From contig JAVTVX010000010.1 of the NCBI GenBank assembly GCA_033439265.1, forward strand, positions 3,844,001 to 3,908,000: a stretch of DNA of 64,000 bases, given 5' to 3'. The stretch is from Dillenia suffruticosa. Lineage: Eukaryota; Streptophyta; Magnoliopsida; Dilleniales; Dilleniaceae. Position 1 is the stretch's first letter. Every line of letters starts with the position of its first letter. This document shows positions 48,983-60,851 of this stretch, one piece after another. Position numbers and translations under genes: made by a program. The notes beneath the pieces were generated by a model that was not told the origin of the DNA, did no database searches, and saw only the letters and a list, made by a program, of their open reading frames with translations.

Positions 48983-49742
48983 GAGTGTGGTGTGAGAGGA
49001 GGTGAGAAACCCACCTCAGTTCGCTTTCTAGGAGACCAAACTGAGGAGGAGATAGAGGCAGGGGGGAGGAGGATGAACAAGTTCGAAGGGAGGGAAACAC
49101 GAAGACGATGATGATGAGAGAGGAAGGTAGCCACAAATAACAACAGCAGAAGATTCAGAAGAAAGATAGGGTCGTTATTGCGCATTTTTTCTCTATACTT
49201 TCTCTCTCTCTGCAACACTTCTGCTCTCTTTCTTTCTCTCTCTCTCTAAAACAAAGAAGCTTTTTTTTTTTTATCATCAGAAAAGCCAAAGTGACAGTGA
49301 AGTGTGTAGTATTAGCAGCACACAGAAGCAGCAGAAGCCGAAGCCGAAGCCGAAGCAGTCGCTGCAGTTAGTAAGATACAAAGGCATTCATACAACATCC
49401 TCTCTCTCTCTCTCTCTGATGAAACTTCAGAGACCCCACTTAGCATCCCAACTGATTACGCGTTTACTTCAACTTCTCTCTTCGAGAGAGAGAGAGAGAG
49501 TGTGTTAATAAATAAAAAATATATTAGTGGAGTATTCATTTTGCAGAGGGTTTGGATTTGTTATCCTTGTATCTTTAGATAGCAATTTAGCAGTTGTGGC
49601 TACTACAAGAAGGCTACCGTCAGACTCTGGAGCCTTCGCAGATTGGGCGGCTTCTTCTTCCTCCTCTCGCGCCGCAGACGATCTCTCTCTCGGATTCAAT
49701 GCCGCCCCCTCCACCGCCGGACCCTCCTCCGCCCCTTCCGCC
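48735..49742 (+). promoter_or_regulatory. Promoter/leader region of the LRP1-like gene with GA/CT tracts
   Basis: CT or GA tracts occur at about 48748-48778, 48853-48868, 48929-48980 (the longest), 49399-49418 and 49484-49500. A short GAAGCC repeat lies at 49333-49356. GAGA-type tracts are known binding sites of plant BASIC PENTACYSTEINE proteins, and many plant developmental regulators carry them in promoters or leaders; their use here is inferred. A candidate splice acceptor (TCATTTTGCAG ending at 49550) suggests a leader intron. The in-frame stretch from 49527 to the ATG contains no stop; see the CDS entry. Confidence 0.5.
48929..48980. repeat. Long (GA)n microsatellite
   Basis: About 25 uninterrupted GA units, the longest such run in the window. 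Confidence 0.9.
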
Positions 49743-50507
49743 ATGTGGTCGACATCTCGCCAGATCAACTACGGCCTTCCGCCAGAGATGGGCATGGTGG
49801 GTGTCCGCGACGTGTTTGTTGTTGCTCCTGCCTCCTTCCACCCCCAACAGCCCGAATCCGTCGTCTCCGCCGACCCCCACTCCCTTGGCGTTGGCGTTGG
49901 AGTCATCCCTTTGCTCGCCACCACTCCTTGTCTTGCTCCAGCAAATGTCGGGGTCGGAGTCGGAATTGAAGACGAGAGCAACAATAGTAACAACAATTTG
50001 CTGACTATGGCGAGTAACCGTGGAAGAACAGCTAGTGGGAGAATTCAGCTTTGGCAAAATCAGCCGTCCAATTATAATTTGAAGAAACCTGTCAATGTTA
50101 GCTTTGATCACGGTAATTCACAAGGTTTTCTTCACGGCGGCAGCGGCGGCGGCGGAGGTTTGATTGCGTCTTCGTCGGCGTTGACGTGCCAGGATTGTGG
50201 GAATCAAGCCAAGAAGGATTGTGCCTATCGTAGGTGTAGGACTTGTTGCAAGAGTCGTGGATTCGACTGTGCTACTCACGTGAAGAGCACGTGGGTCCCA
50301 GCCTCTCGTCGGAGGGAACGGCAGCTCTTGGCCGCTGCGGCCGTTGCTGGTGGTGCTGGAGCCGGATCTTCGGGTTCGACTTCAGCATCAAAGAAGCCTC
50401 GGCTTCTGACTTCACAAACCGCAACTACTTCTCATACCTCTACTTCTAACACTACTCCTCCAAGGAGCTTCGATACTAGTTCTAGTCATCAGGGTAAATT
50501 TGTTCAA

Positions 50508-50550
<43 letters not shown>

Positions 50551-50940
50551 AGATGTACTCTTAATGTAGAATTGGGCTATGTAGATGCAAGTTTTAAAGA
50601 GCCATTGCCAGGGCAAGTTCGGGCTCCAGCGGTGTTCAAGTGTGTGAGAGTGACATCAGTAGAGGATGGGGAAGATGAATATGCATATCAAGCAGTGGTA
50701 AAGATAGGTGGGCATGTGTTTAAGGGTTTTCTATATAAACAAGGCATTGAAGCGAGAGATGCTTTCCCTGACATTTCTGAGTTGCATTTGGGTGGTAACA
50801 ATAATAGCGATTTTGGGGGAAGAAATGGTGCTTCTTCCTCTCCAATTCTCGATCCTTCTGATGTTTATGCCACCTCTGGCGGCGGCGGCGGTGGAGGCTT
50901 ACTAGGTGGTGGCTCCAACTATGGTAACCCAATAAGTTGA
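49743..50940 (+). CDS. LRP1: LRP1-type SHI-RELATED SEQUENCE (SRS) transcription factor
   Basis: Two exons: 49743-50493 and 50585-50940, 368 residues. The 91-bp intron has GGTAAAT and TGTAG borders and contains a long CT run. Joining them makes one Asp codon across the junction and restores a continuous conserved domain. Residues 16-28 read [13 protein letters not shown], the LRP1 signature. From Cys149, [32 protein letters not shown] is the SRS RING-like zinc finger. RRRER follows as a basic patch, and exon 2 carries the IGGH domain (IGGH at 291-294, in [18 protein letters not shown]). SRS proteins are nuclear regulators linked to auxin synthesis and organ development; LRP1 marks lateral root primordia in Arabidopsis. 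The first in-frame ATG is 49743; MGMVG at 49788 is the alternative. The open frame upstream contains [11 protein letters not shown], which looks like SRS protein, so a longer N-terminus from an upstream exon is possible. Confidence 0.92.
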
Positions 50941-51024
50941 TAAATTTCTTTTATCAGCAAGCAGGCAAAATGGAAGTGTAATTCAATCTCATTTTTTTCT
51001 CTCTTTTCATTTTGATAATTATAA

Positions 51025-51312
51025 ATAGGGTTCTTAGGATACTTGTTATCTCGTCTAGTCATTATGTATTTAAATGCTGCTTCTGTGCCTATTGATTTTT
51101 ATATCTTTTGCTTCATCTTCTTCGGTTTTCTTTCTTTTTATTTTCTTGCATATATTTGTGACTATTAAATAGGGTTCTTAGGATACTTGTTACCTCGTCT
51201 AGTCATTATGTATTTAAATGCTGCTTCTGTGCCTATTGATTTTTATATCTTTTGCTTCATCTTCTTCGGTTTTCTTTCTTTTTATTTTCTTGCATATATT
51301 TGTGACTATTAT
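51025..51312. repeat. 144-bp direct tandem duplication downstream of the LRP1-like gene
   Basis: AATAGGGTTCTTAGGATACT starts at about 51024 and recurs 144 bases later. The two copies run to TTTGTGACTATT and differ at very few positions (TATCTCG against TACCTCG near the start), so the duplication is recent. It probably lies in or just past the 3' untranslated region. Confidence 0.9.
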
Positions 51313-51472
51313 TTACGAATCTTCTGATATGACCCTAGAAGGGATATTGTTCTGACTGCCAGAAAAAATAGTTAAAAAGAAAATTGACATTTCTGGTTCT
51401 GAAATATTTCACAATTTTGGAAAATTTTGTTACTTTTTGCATTGTCTATATATTATATTATAAATATTCTTG

Positions 51473-51478
<6 letters not shown>

Positions 51479-51517
<39 letters not shown>
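51479..51517. repeat. (AT)n microsatellite
   Basis: About 19 AT units. Confidence 0.9.
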
Positions 51518-51520
<3 letters not shown>

Positions 51521-54500
51521 TCCACAATAAAGGTGTTTCATTTATTTAAAGGTGAAATCTACAGTTTCAAGTACTATATATCCATTATCAAAAGAATATT
51601 GTGAAATGAACCTTAATAGTTTTGCAATTTTGTGTAGCTTGGTATTATGCTACCTTGTATTGGTTTATCATATTGCCAATACTTGTCTTCTTAATCTAAA
51701 ATAATGGTAATGATGATAATACTGCTAGAGGATCTGTATTTTTTCAACTGGACTATTTTCCATATTTCCTTCTTTTGTAATACAACTCGGAAAAAAAGCA
51801 GTGAAAACTCACCCATGATATATAATCATTGACACATAATCAACATCATGACGGTCATCACATTGCTCTCATACAAGTACTGACCTCGAGTGACAAGCCC
51901 AAGTGCTGTATTTTTGTGATTCTATGCATGTACAATAGCCAAGTTTCATTAATTTGGTTCATGATCAATCGAGAGTTGATGTGGAATCATATCTTTTATC
52001 ATTATTGTGCTGCTATGGACTTTAGCCATGGATAGTATTTGTAATGTCAACATCATTCATTACCCAAAGAGGAAAAAGTATTATATTGGTTGTCCTTTTC
52101 AGCCCACATAACTGCTTAGATTAATTTCCCTTAGTTTTGGTGTCCTTGTAATGGCATGCATTGATTAACACATGGCGTACTTTCCTTTGTTGTTACCCCT
52201 CTGCTATGCATATGCCTAATGTTATAGCTGACTTAATCTCAAAATTAAGCTCGTTTATAACCCTATGCACTCTTTTCTCTGGCAGTTCACATGTGCTTTC
52301 TTTGTTCCTTTAAAATTTCAGGCTGATATAGATTGCCATATTTGTCTATTTCATGGTGTTTGAAGCAATTATTTCCATATTTTATGCCCCGCACTTTGTT
52401 AATACATTACGTAGGACACTGATTGTAATGTCCTTCCCCCTTCCCGGTGTGCTATCGATCAACATATATCATGGATTTATGCAGAAATTAAGTGATTCAA
52501 TCCCATGTTCATCATAGGTTAGGTTTTTTTTTTATTTTGTATATAAATTGTTAAATCACTTTAAGATTGAGAGGATAATCATGAAATGTTTCATTGAATC
52601 TTATGTCTGTGGACATTGATTTATATATTGATGTCATATACTTTGTTAATGTGAATTCCAGTGCAAGGTGCTTTTCTTTGTTTTGTAGTTGTACTTTTAT
52701 TCCTCGAGATACTGCGTAAATTAAGTTACCTTTGTTCCTGACTGTGATTTGGTAGACACTACGTTGACTATAGTGATCCATTATTAAATTATTGCTTCAT
52801 TTTTATTTTTAATGAGCTGTACTACTTGAGTGACAGTTTTATTGCAAATAAATACCTATCTCCTCTGTCAAAATATATGTTTTACTAATTTATTTGTCCA
52901 GATATTTGTTTTATTTTCTTTTTTGGAGGGGGGGGTTGAAGATAATAATTTCGACAGGTTTGAAGCATGTTAGACTTCTTTATGCCATGTGTTTCTTGGA
53001 GGAAAAATTCCCTTCTGCAACCTGCTTACGTTGTATTTGTTTTATTTTCTGTTTCACATGGTTTCTTCGAAAATTTGGACATTCCTATGCATTAAAGGTC
53101 TCGATGTTCTGCAGCTGATTCCAAACTAAGTGATCTTATTGATATATGTTTTTTAAACATATTGGCATGTAATCAAACTCCTTTTGCGATTCATTTTCCA
53201 GGTTCCTTGCTTTTAAAGATATCACGAAAATTGATTGTTTCACATGCGACTAAGAGTTAGAGGGAGCTTAGAATTCGAAATAGATCCCAAATGTATCCTT
53301 TTGCTGGTAATTATATATATATTTTTAACTTTCTTGAATTTTTTTTGTAATTTTAACCTTTACTTCGTATTCTTTTTACAAAAGTTATCTAATGGATTTT
53401 CAAATAGCCTTAGATTTTTCCTTTTACTCTTTATGTAGACAAGATTTGTTGCTAACTTAGTAGCGGAGCGCCATAAATTAGGCATCTTATTGCATATGAT
53501 TATGGTAGAATGTCATATTGTTAATTTTATTTGCTCAAATGAATCTTTAATCAGAAGTTCAAAGTGCGAAGATCCTTAAAGCCCTTGAAAATAATGTCTA
53601 GATTTTTCTTGTCTCATAACTAAATAGTTATGCTAGACATGGTCACGCGTACAAATAAGACTTCTATTCAGTACTTGATCTCTTCTAAAAACTATCTATC
53701 AAGAAGTTGGAATAAATGGTTGATCTGATTTCTAGAAGTTGGGACTATATTCCTCAGAAAAAGATGAAGACTTATATTCCGTACTTTATCTCTTCTAAAA
53801 ACTATCTAGCCAGAACAATGGTTGATCTAATTTCTAGATGTTGGGACTATATTCCTCAGACAGAGAAACGAAAGATCGCTGAGAATAATGCATGAAGGAA
53901 GGCTCTCAAACACGGAGCATGCTGATAAGCCTATACTATATAGTGTTTCTCTTAAGGAAAAGAACATTACTTAGCTGTTACTTTTTCTATGGAAACTGTA
54001 TATTAGTGCTAGGTTTCATTGAACTACTAGTGGAGTAGTTAGTGTAGTTATGTAACTTTTGTGAGGTTTTAGGTAAATTTAGGATTATATTGGAAATATT
54101 AACTTTTCGATGGCATGACATAGCAACTGCATCTGCAGTAGTTACACATCGAAATTGTAGCCAGTTCAGATGGATCTTTCTCCCGTCCTTGTGATATTTT
54201 GATTATTAATCTTGCATCTAAGCAAAATATTCATTTGTTTGAATCTTGAATGATTGGAAGGGATGATGTTTCTAGAACTTGCATGATTGTGTTATGTGAT
54301 CTACATTTGTGGGTCTTCACTTTTCTTACATGCATATAAATTGGTATCCGGAAAGATGCGAAGATTCATGGTGAGAAGTAGTCGATCATACATATGTAAA
54401 GTTCACGTGTTAGTACATGTTGACTATGCTTAACTTCAGGACATAAACAAGCATGATTCTACATCCTTTTAAAATTTTTCTAGACATACACACTTTTATG

Positions 54501-56504
54501 TGTAGTATAGTCTCGGCATTGCTATACATGCAGCATTTCTGTGATCTTTGGATCCTCAAATCTATTTCCCACCAAAGCATTTTAACATTTTTGTGCTGCC
54601 TTGATCTTCTTTCATTTCTTGCTAACTTAGCTTTCCTCGGTCTAGATTTGATGATTCCAATACCTAGGTTATATATGAAGGTGGCATCTTTTGGGAATTT
54701 TCTTTTTATTTTGCTGTATGTCTTCTTTGTTGAAATGCATGGGCAGTCTGAGAAGCTTTGGTGTATTCAATATCTTGGGCCATAGGGAGATGCAACTTCT
54801 AAAGGTAACCTAAATTTCACTTGGTGGATTTTCAGCATGCAAGTATGTATTTGCATATTTCAGAATTTAGTCGCATAGTGCAAAGAAGCTAGGGAAACCT
54901 TATATGATTGTCCATGCAATTCATGTTTTTGAAATCTACAGTGAAGTTTTCTGGACTTGGTGGGTTGATACTTGGTAAAATCAATGCATTGCATTCTTTT
55001 GGGTATTGGATCTCTTTATTCCAGGCATTTCATAAACCTTTCCTATCTATATTTGATGGTCTGTTTTTTTATGCATACACTCATGCACATCACAGGGAGG
55101 AGTGCAAATTGATATGTTTCTCTTTAGTTGCACTTTCAGAACTAAGGTGAGTTTCCATTATCATGTGTAATATCGGAATGCTATGTTGATAGTGTACCAA
55201 AACTGCATTATTTTGCCACCTTGTGAGAAAAGACTTTGAATTTTTGAACATTCTACTTCGATTATGGTAGTGTAAGGGTATGTTAAAGCATCCATGGTTA
55301 AAAGATATAAAGGTGGAGGGAATCTTTGGCCGAAAAGTTTGTCTAATGAAAGTAATGCCCAGAAATCAAAAGCAAGGTGTTGGGTTATTCTCAAAAAATT
55401 TGTCTCTCACGTATAATAATTGTCCTCCCCCCATTGAAGGTGAAAAGTGATTCTCACAAAGACGTGTAGTGTTTATGGGGAGCGAAGGCAGAAGCATCTC
55501 TGTGTTTAGAAGCCGGAGTGGGTCTTTTAGGATTTTTTGGATAAGGGTATTTTCCGCCCAACTTGTTAAAATTGTTGGGGGAATTTTTAAAATTTATGTT
55601 CTCGTGTGGTTCTCTAGCTAGGCTTATACTTCAGATTTTTGTTTTTTTCTTTGCGGTGAATGCAGGTGAATGCAGAAAAAAATAATGGGTTTTGTGGACA
55701 AACGCAAATTATACAAAGGGATACTTGTAAATATTTGGGTGTTGAGCTACATGCATTTTAAGCCTTTCTGGAATGGTGCAAGTTGTGGGTGTTGAGGGGC
55801 ATTGCAGAGAGAATAAAGGGGGTGGGGGTGGGTTGGGTTGGGTACCGTGTATTGTACCGAAAAGGATCTTCCTTTCTTTAGTTGATGTTCACAGGGGGAG
55901 GAGGTAGGACCTGTTTTTCATAATATTATTGTCTGATGTTTGGTGAATTGAGTTTATATTAATTAAGAGGGGAAAAAGCAAGGTGCTCCTCATCGTCCTA
56001 GCCTGCTTTCACAGATGAGGAATAATGTTTGGAAAAAATAATAATCAACGGTTTGTGAAAGTTACAGGTGCTGGGGGGCATGTTTGGCTTTAACCGTTTT
56101 TGTTTGAAATGTTTGTGTGTGTGTGTGTGTGTGTATATTTAGAGACACATGGACTGGACAATTCTTTCCCCCCCCCCCCCGACACTCTCTCTCTCTCGTG
56201 GTGTTCATTTTATATGTCATGAAAAAACAGTATAGTAGTACTTGTATAGAGTCCAAACATTTAGGTATGCTCTTGAATCTGTGAAGTGAGACTGTTTGCA
56301 GCTGTAGTGTTGTTAAGGAGACTTTCATGAATATATAGAGGCTTTCGACTTTGGAATCACATTTTTTTATTCTTTTGGAGTTTGGTATGCGTCTCACCTA
56401 ACATGCCTAATTTGATTCTTATTCTACGTTATACTTTAATGTGGGGTTAATATTATGTTAAACCATTTTTTTATTAATTGTCACCGTTCCCCACAACCTC
56501 GGAG

Positions 56505-56510
<6 letters not shown>
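51518..56510. other. Long T-rich region without recognisable gene
   Basis: The plus strand is T-rich over about 5 kb with TTGTAG/TTGCAG-like words, resembling plant introns or 3' regions. I find no protein signature in any frame; the longest open frame (54453-54785) is hydrophobic because of T-rich codons. It holds a tandem duplication at 53659-53866, a (GT)n run near 56111-56133 and a C run near 56166-56180. A non-coding transcript or diverged intron is possible. Confidence 0.35.
53659..53866. repeat. ~110-bp tandem duplication
   Basis: GACTTCTATTCAGTACTTGA (53659) and GACTTATATTCCGTACTTTA (53769) begin two copies sharing ATCTCTTCTAAAAACTATCTA and GGGACTATATTCCTCAGA. Copy 2 lacks about 12 bases in the middle. 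Confidence 0.8.

Positions 56511-56550
<40 letters not shown>
56511..56550. repeat. (CT)n microsatellite
   Basis: About 20 CT units. Confidence 0.9.
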
Positions 56551-56553
<3 letters not shown>

Positions 56554-57119
56554 CATTGCACCATGCATGCATGTCTATAATTTTAACCGTGTTCTGCATA
56601 AGTGAATATCTCTCTCTCTCGTTCTCGGATGAAACGCCAAGTAAAATTGTTCAAAATAACAAAATTTACCATTGCTCGATAAGTTATTTAAATTTACAAA
56701 ATTATACATTATCACAGGAGTAGAAGGAACGAGAGAATAGGAGTGTTGCAAGGATCAATTCATTGGCATGTTGGGATGGTTTTGTGCCATCCCAAAATAC
56801 GACTCTCCAGCGTGGCTGCTCATGTCTTCATCCGGAGATACTTATACTGCCGCGGGGGGTTTGGGGGGATGTTTTGGGCTTTAACCGTTTTTGCATCGGA
56901 CGCCATACGGCAGTTTTAAGGTTTGTCTTTTCTTTTCTTTTATTTATTTTTTTGGGGGTTATTGGACCAATAATCGGTGTACGAGTTTCTTTTAATTAAT
57001 TCGGTTCAACTATTATGTGATCTATTAAGAGGTTGATTTTCTTAATTTTATTTTTTCATTTTGAGAGTTTGAACTTGAGATTTTTAGTTCAAAGAGTAGA
57101 GTGTCTGATCACATCAATA
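56551..57119. other. Intergenic DNA
   Basis: No gene recognised. A GC-richer block at 56760-56910 shares GGCTTTAACCGTTTTTG with 56086-56102. Confidence 0.3.
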
Positions 57120-57303
57120 AATAGTTGGCCTAATGGGATGTGGTATTTGCTCTTTTATCCAAGTTTTTGAGTTCGGTTTGCGGTTTGGGTATGAAAAAAA
57201 TTACTTTGGGAGGGTAACCCTTTAAATGGGTCACTGTAAGTTCTGAATCGGATTAGTTAGAGTATGGTTACGGATACTGATTGGTATAGTATATAAAAAA
57301 AAA
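57120..57303 (+). mobile_element. tRNA-derived SINE (Au-SINE-like)
   Basis: The head AGTTGGCCTAATGGGATGTGG (A-box region) and GAGTTCGGTTTGCGG (B-box region) are followed by GGGAGGGTAACCC, ATCGGATTAGTTAGAGTATGG and ACGGATACTG, with a poly(A) tail near 57303. Confidence 0.6.
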
Positions 57304-58329
57304 AATGCCTGGTCACGATCCAAAGAGTTTGGTTTTTGGTTTTAAGATTTTGCATGAACTCCGTTAAAGCTCGCAATGCGTTGGCCCCTTCTTGGTTCGT
57401 TATGTCTGTGGACTTGGACAACACCTTTCAGCCCAATGATTAACATAGTACTAAATTTACAGAGGTTGGGCGTAGATATGAATTAGCATTGCCGCCGTCT
57501 GCCCAGCCCAATGATTTTATCAACCCTAAACTTTTAAAGCAAAATTTAATTTCTTTTAAAATAAAATTTAAGTTGTTTGATATTTTTATTTAAAAAAATG
57601 ATTTTATGCTTTTTTTTAATAAATAAACTGTTTGACAAAATATTTTTTATAAATTTTTTTTAATGAAATTATTATAAAGGGTATACACATTAAGTACAAT
57701 TTATTTTTCTCATCATCAATCAACTAAAATTTATATATCTATATTTTAAAAATAAAATGTATAAATGTTGATAATTAAAATAAAAATAAGTCAATTATTT
57801 TTTAATCTATTAAAATCAAATATTTATGAATATAAAATCATTTTTATATAACATAAGAAATTAAGAAATTGCATAAAGAGGTTAGATAGGAAAAAGAAGA
57901 GGGCTGGCTAGGTGGATGAATGCATTTTTTATATGAATATATTTGAAATTTTGTATTATTTAAGTGAAATACAAATATAATGAAAAAAATTATAATTTTG
58001 AAAAAATTGAAGTATATAAAAAAAGAAAAAACTTCTCTCAACATGTTTTCCTTTAACGTTATTTTTTTTTTCTTTATTAAAAGACTATTTTAAACAGAAA
58101 AAATTTTGTTTCGTAAGATTTTTTCTTATAAAGAGAAGAAAAATTGAAAAAAAAAAAGGACCCTTACCAAATGGACACGGGTGTCACAAAACGAAACACT
58201 CACTTCTTATGAAGGTACAAACAAAGTTGCATTAACAAGTGTACTAAAACACAAAAATATTCTGTCTCAAGAAAATAAAAAATGTATAAAAATTACACTA
58301 ATGCAAGTTGAGTTATAAATTATTGGTTG
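57304..58329. other. AT-rich intergenic DNA
   Basis: No gene recognised. Confidence 0.35.
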
Positions 58330-59130
58330 TCGGTAAAAATGCCCATAAGAGGATTTTACCACATAAAAAATAAGAGATTAAATTTGAAATTTAAAATAAT
58401 GGCAGTTATCCCTTATAAATCACCCACATAACTCCCATAACTCCCATAGCTCCCCCAATTAATTCCTTCGCTCTCTCTTCTACGTGAAGTGTGTGTGTGT
58501 GTGTGTGATTGAACTTCTTTAAAGAAGGCCTACGGAAAAATAGTGTTCTAAGAGTAAGAGATCACATTCCCAAGAGAAGGATTTGAGAGAGAGACAAAAG
58601 CACATATTCTCTAGAGTGAGAATAAAATTGAGATATTGAGAAATTTTTTAGTAAGAAAATTTCTTTTATTATTGGGTATATGATTTTGGGTTGAGGTATC
58701 GTGGATTAATAGTAGTGGTTCGATTTTGTGACCATCATCCTAACTAAGCGATCCGTTCGAGAGATTACGTGATTTAGGTTAATTTTGGATACCCATACAT
58801 TGAGATAGTTGTCTGTAAATTTCAAACTTTTAATTTATATGCTTCCGTATGCATATGTAATATAATAAATCTAATATTGGTATCAGAGCGATTGTTAGAT
58901 TTATTAAAAAAAATTTAGAATTTGTTTTGGTATAAAAATTTAGCGTTTGGATTATGGACGAATTTCGTGAATCCAAAAATATCATGAGAATACCTATGAC
59001 TAAACGATTATGAAAATAATTTTTATTGAATTTTTTTAATATGTTTAAACCATGAAAAGTTTAGTCAACATTTTTGTCCCAATGAACACAAAACCTTAAA
59101 TTTGTGGTGGCGGAGCTATTGCCACGACTG
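58330..59130 (+). mobile_element. LTR end and primer-binding site of an older retroelement, interrupted
   Basis: TGGTATCAGAGC at 58878-58889 is an exact match to the initiator-tRNA-Met primer site used by many plant LTR retrotransposons. The preceding 450 bases look LTR-like: a TTATAAATCACC TATA candidate near 58415, a CT-rich start and a GA-rich leader. The left LTR edge was not determined and the bases just before the primer site do not form a clear CA end. The sequence stops at 59130, where another element is inserted, and probably resumes at 61354. No coding domain is visible, so a non-coding LTR derivative is likely. Confidence 0.5.
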
Positions 59131-59608
59131 TGTAACAACCCAACCCGTCTCTTACTCAATAAGAGACATTAAAGTTTTGAAATGCACAAGGAATAGAAAA
59201 CAGAGCTTCACAAAAACAGAGCAATGGAAACAGGGGGTGAGGGGTGCTTTTGAACTCGTGATGGGAGGATAGTGTTGATGATGAATAGTTACTATAAAGT
59301 AGTCGAAATGAAGAAGAGGGGTAGAGAAACAAAATTCTAAGAGAGAATGATAGAACGAGAGAGAAAGAGAGAAAACAATCTATAGAGAGAGGAGAGAGAG
59401 GAAACAAACCCATTACATTCTTGCTTGAGCCATTCTTTACATCTCCTTTTATACTTGTCAATCTAACCATTTATAGTTATACTGATCATAATTGTTGCAA
59501 CGGAATTAACATCCTAACTAAATTTTGTTGCAACTGAACTAATGAAGCTAACGGCTAGTTCCCCAATAGCTATCTTTAACTTTCAAAGAGCCATATTTAT
59601 TTGTTACA
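59131..59608 (-). repeat. 3' LTR of the gag-only element
   Basis: 478 bp. It matches 60852-61353 closely except for small changes and about 22 bases missing near 59455-59465. Confidence 0.9.
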
Positions 59609-59639
59609 ATACCCTCCCCTTTAAGATAATCCTTGTCCT

Positions 59640-60618
59640 CAAGGATTAAAATTTGGATATTGAGCCTTCATAAAGCTCATGTCCTCCCCAATTGTTTCTT
59701 CCTGCCCTCGTTTGCTTCCAATCCCAGTTCTTCTACATTCTCTGCTACTAGGATTATATTGAGGTTCTTAAATCTGCATTGATGACCAGGAACATACCTC
59801 TCACCACACTTAAAACAAGAATTGTTAGCTTTGCATTGTTGCATCTCTTGTGTGGTGATATTTTTTGAGTTTCAAAGTTGGTGCAGTGAGCAATTGAGTT
59901 CTTATTATCTGCCTCAACCTCTCCCAGATTCTAGGGCTTACTCATGCTCATTCTTCTATATTTAGTCAACTCCAAGGATTGTTCTTGAAGGGTTGCAATT
60001 TCAAAGGCCTGGGGTAATGTTTTAGGCTTGAACATTCTTAACATTGGCTTTATCTCTTCTTTTACTTCACTGACGAACCTAGATATGAAGTAGGCCTCAG
60101 ATAGAGTAGGATTCTTATGTATCATGACGGACCATAGCTCCTCAAACCTCTCTTGATATTCTGCCATCGTCCCTTCATGTTGCAGCTTATTGAATTTCTC
60201 TACCTCATCTCTGATGTCCTTACTTTCAAATCGTTGGCGTAAGAGCTTAGCAAATTCATCCCAATTAATGTCATTCATCCCAATTAATGTCATTTTTTAC
60301 ATGTTTCAAGCCTTGAAACCAGATTTCTGTCTTTCCATCCAAATACATCTCTATGGTTTCCACCCACGTATAACTTGGTATTTAGTATATAGCAAAGAAC
60401 TCGTTGCATTTCCTTAGCCAAAGTTTGGGATTCTCTCTTGTGAACAATGATAGTTCTATTTTGGGAGGATTTGGCAGGGCCCCACGAGGAATTGGATCTC
60501 TCCTTATCATGTGTGCTCTCATTTCTTGTCTTGATCTTCCTTCGATTGGTGTGGGTAGGATAGGAGATTGAATAACCTTGTCGCTATCTTGATCTGCCTG
60601 CGTATCCTTATTTAACAT
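59640..60618 (-). pseudogene. Retrotransposon gag (gypsy type), broken
   Basis: The N-terminal piece (60382-60618) ends KLWLRKCNEFFAIY. The central piece (59931-60293) carries INWDEFAKLLRQRF, EYQERFEELW and YFISRFVSEVKEEIKPML, the retrotransposon gag capsid domain. A CFKCGERYVPGHQC-like zinc-knuckle segment follows near 59780-59815, then the frame ends about 100 bp before the polypurine tract. Two lesions are clear: a stop codon just after FFAIY near 60379, and a 19-bp tandem duplication (60257-60294) that shifts the frame. Gag packages element RNA; this copy cannot make a full-length one. Confidence 0.85.
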
Positions 60619-60851
60619 CCTTAAGACGTTTGCAAACTAAGCATTTACACTGGTTATGAAAGCATTAGTTTCTGAGATTGTTCATCCATTCTTTGGGACT
60701 GCTCATCTAATTTTCGATTGAATTCCAAATAGTTTTCTTGCATTTTTGTCTCTTGCTTCTTGAATTGTTCATCTATGGCCTTGAACCTGGTTCCTTCTTC
60801 CATAACTTCGCTAACTTGCCAAGAACTAAATTGGTTACTTTGATACCAAAT

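Noticed and set aside
48873..49218. Open frames read through (GA)n tracts on the minus strand
   Set aside because: Leu-Ser repeats from a microsatellite; no conserved domain; lies in the LRP1-like leader region.
49594..50111. Shadow open frames opposite or out of frame with LRP1 exon 1
   Set aside because: GC-rich coding sequence keeps other frames open; only the frame with the zinc finger matches a family.
54453..54785. 110-residue hydrophobic frame
   Set aside because: Phe/Leu richness comes from T-rich DNA; no conserved motif or promoter context.
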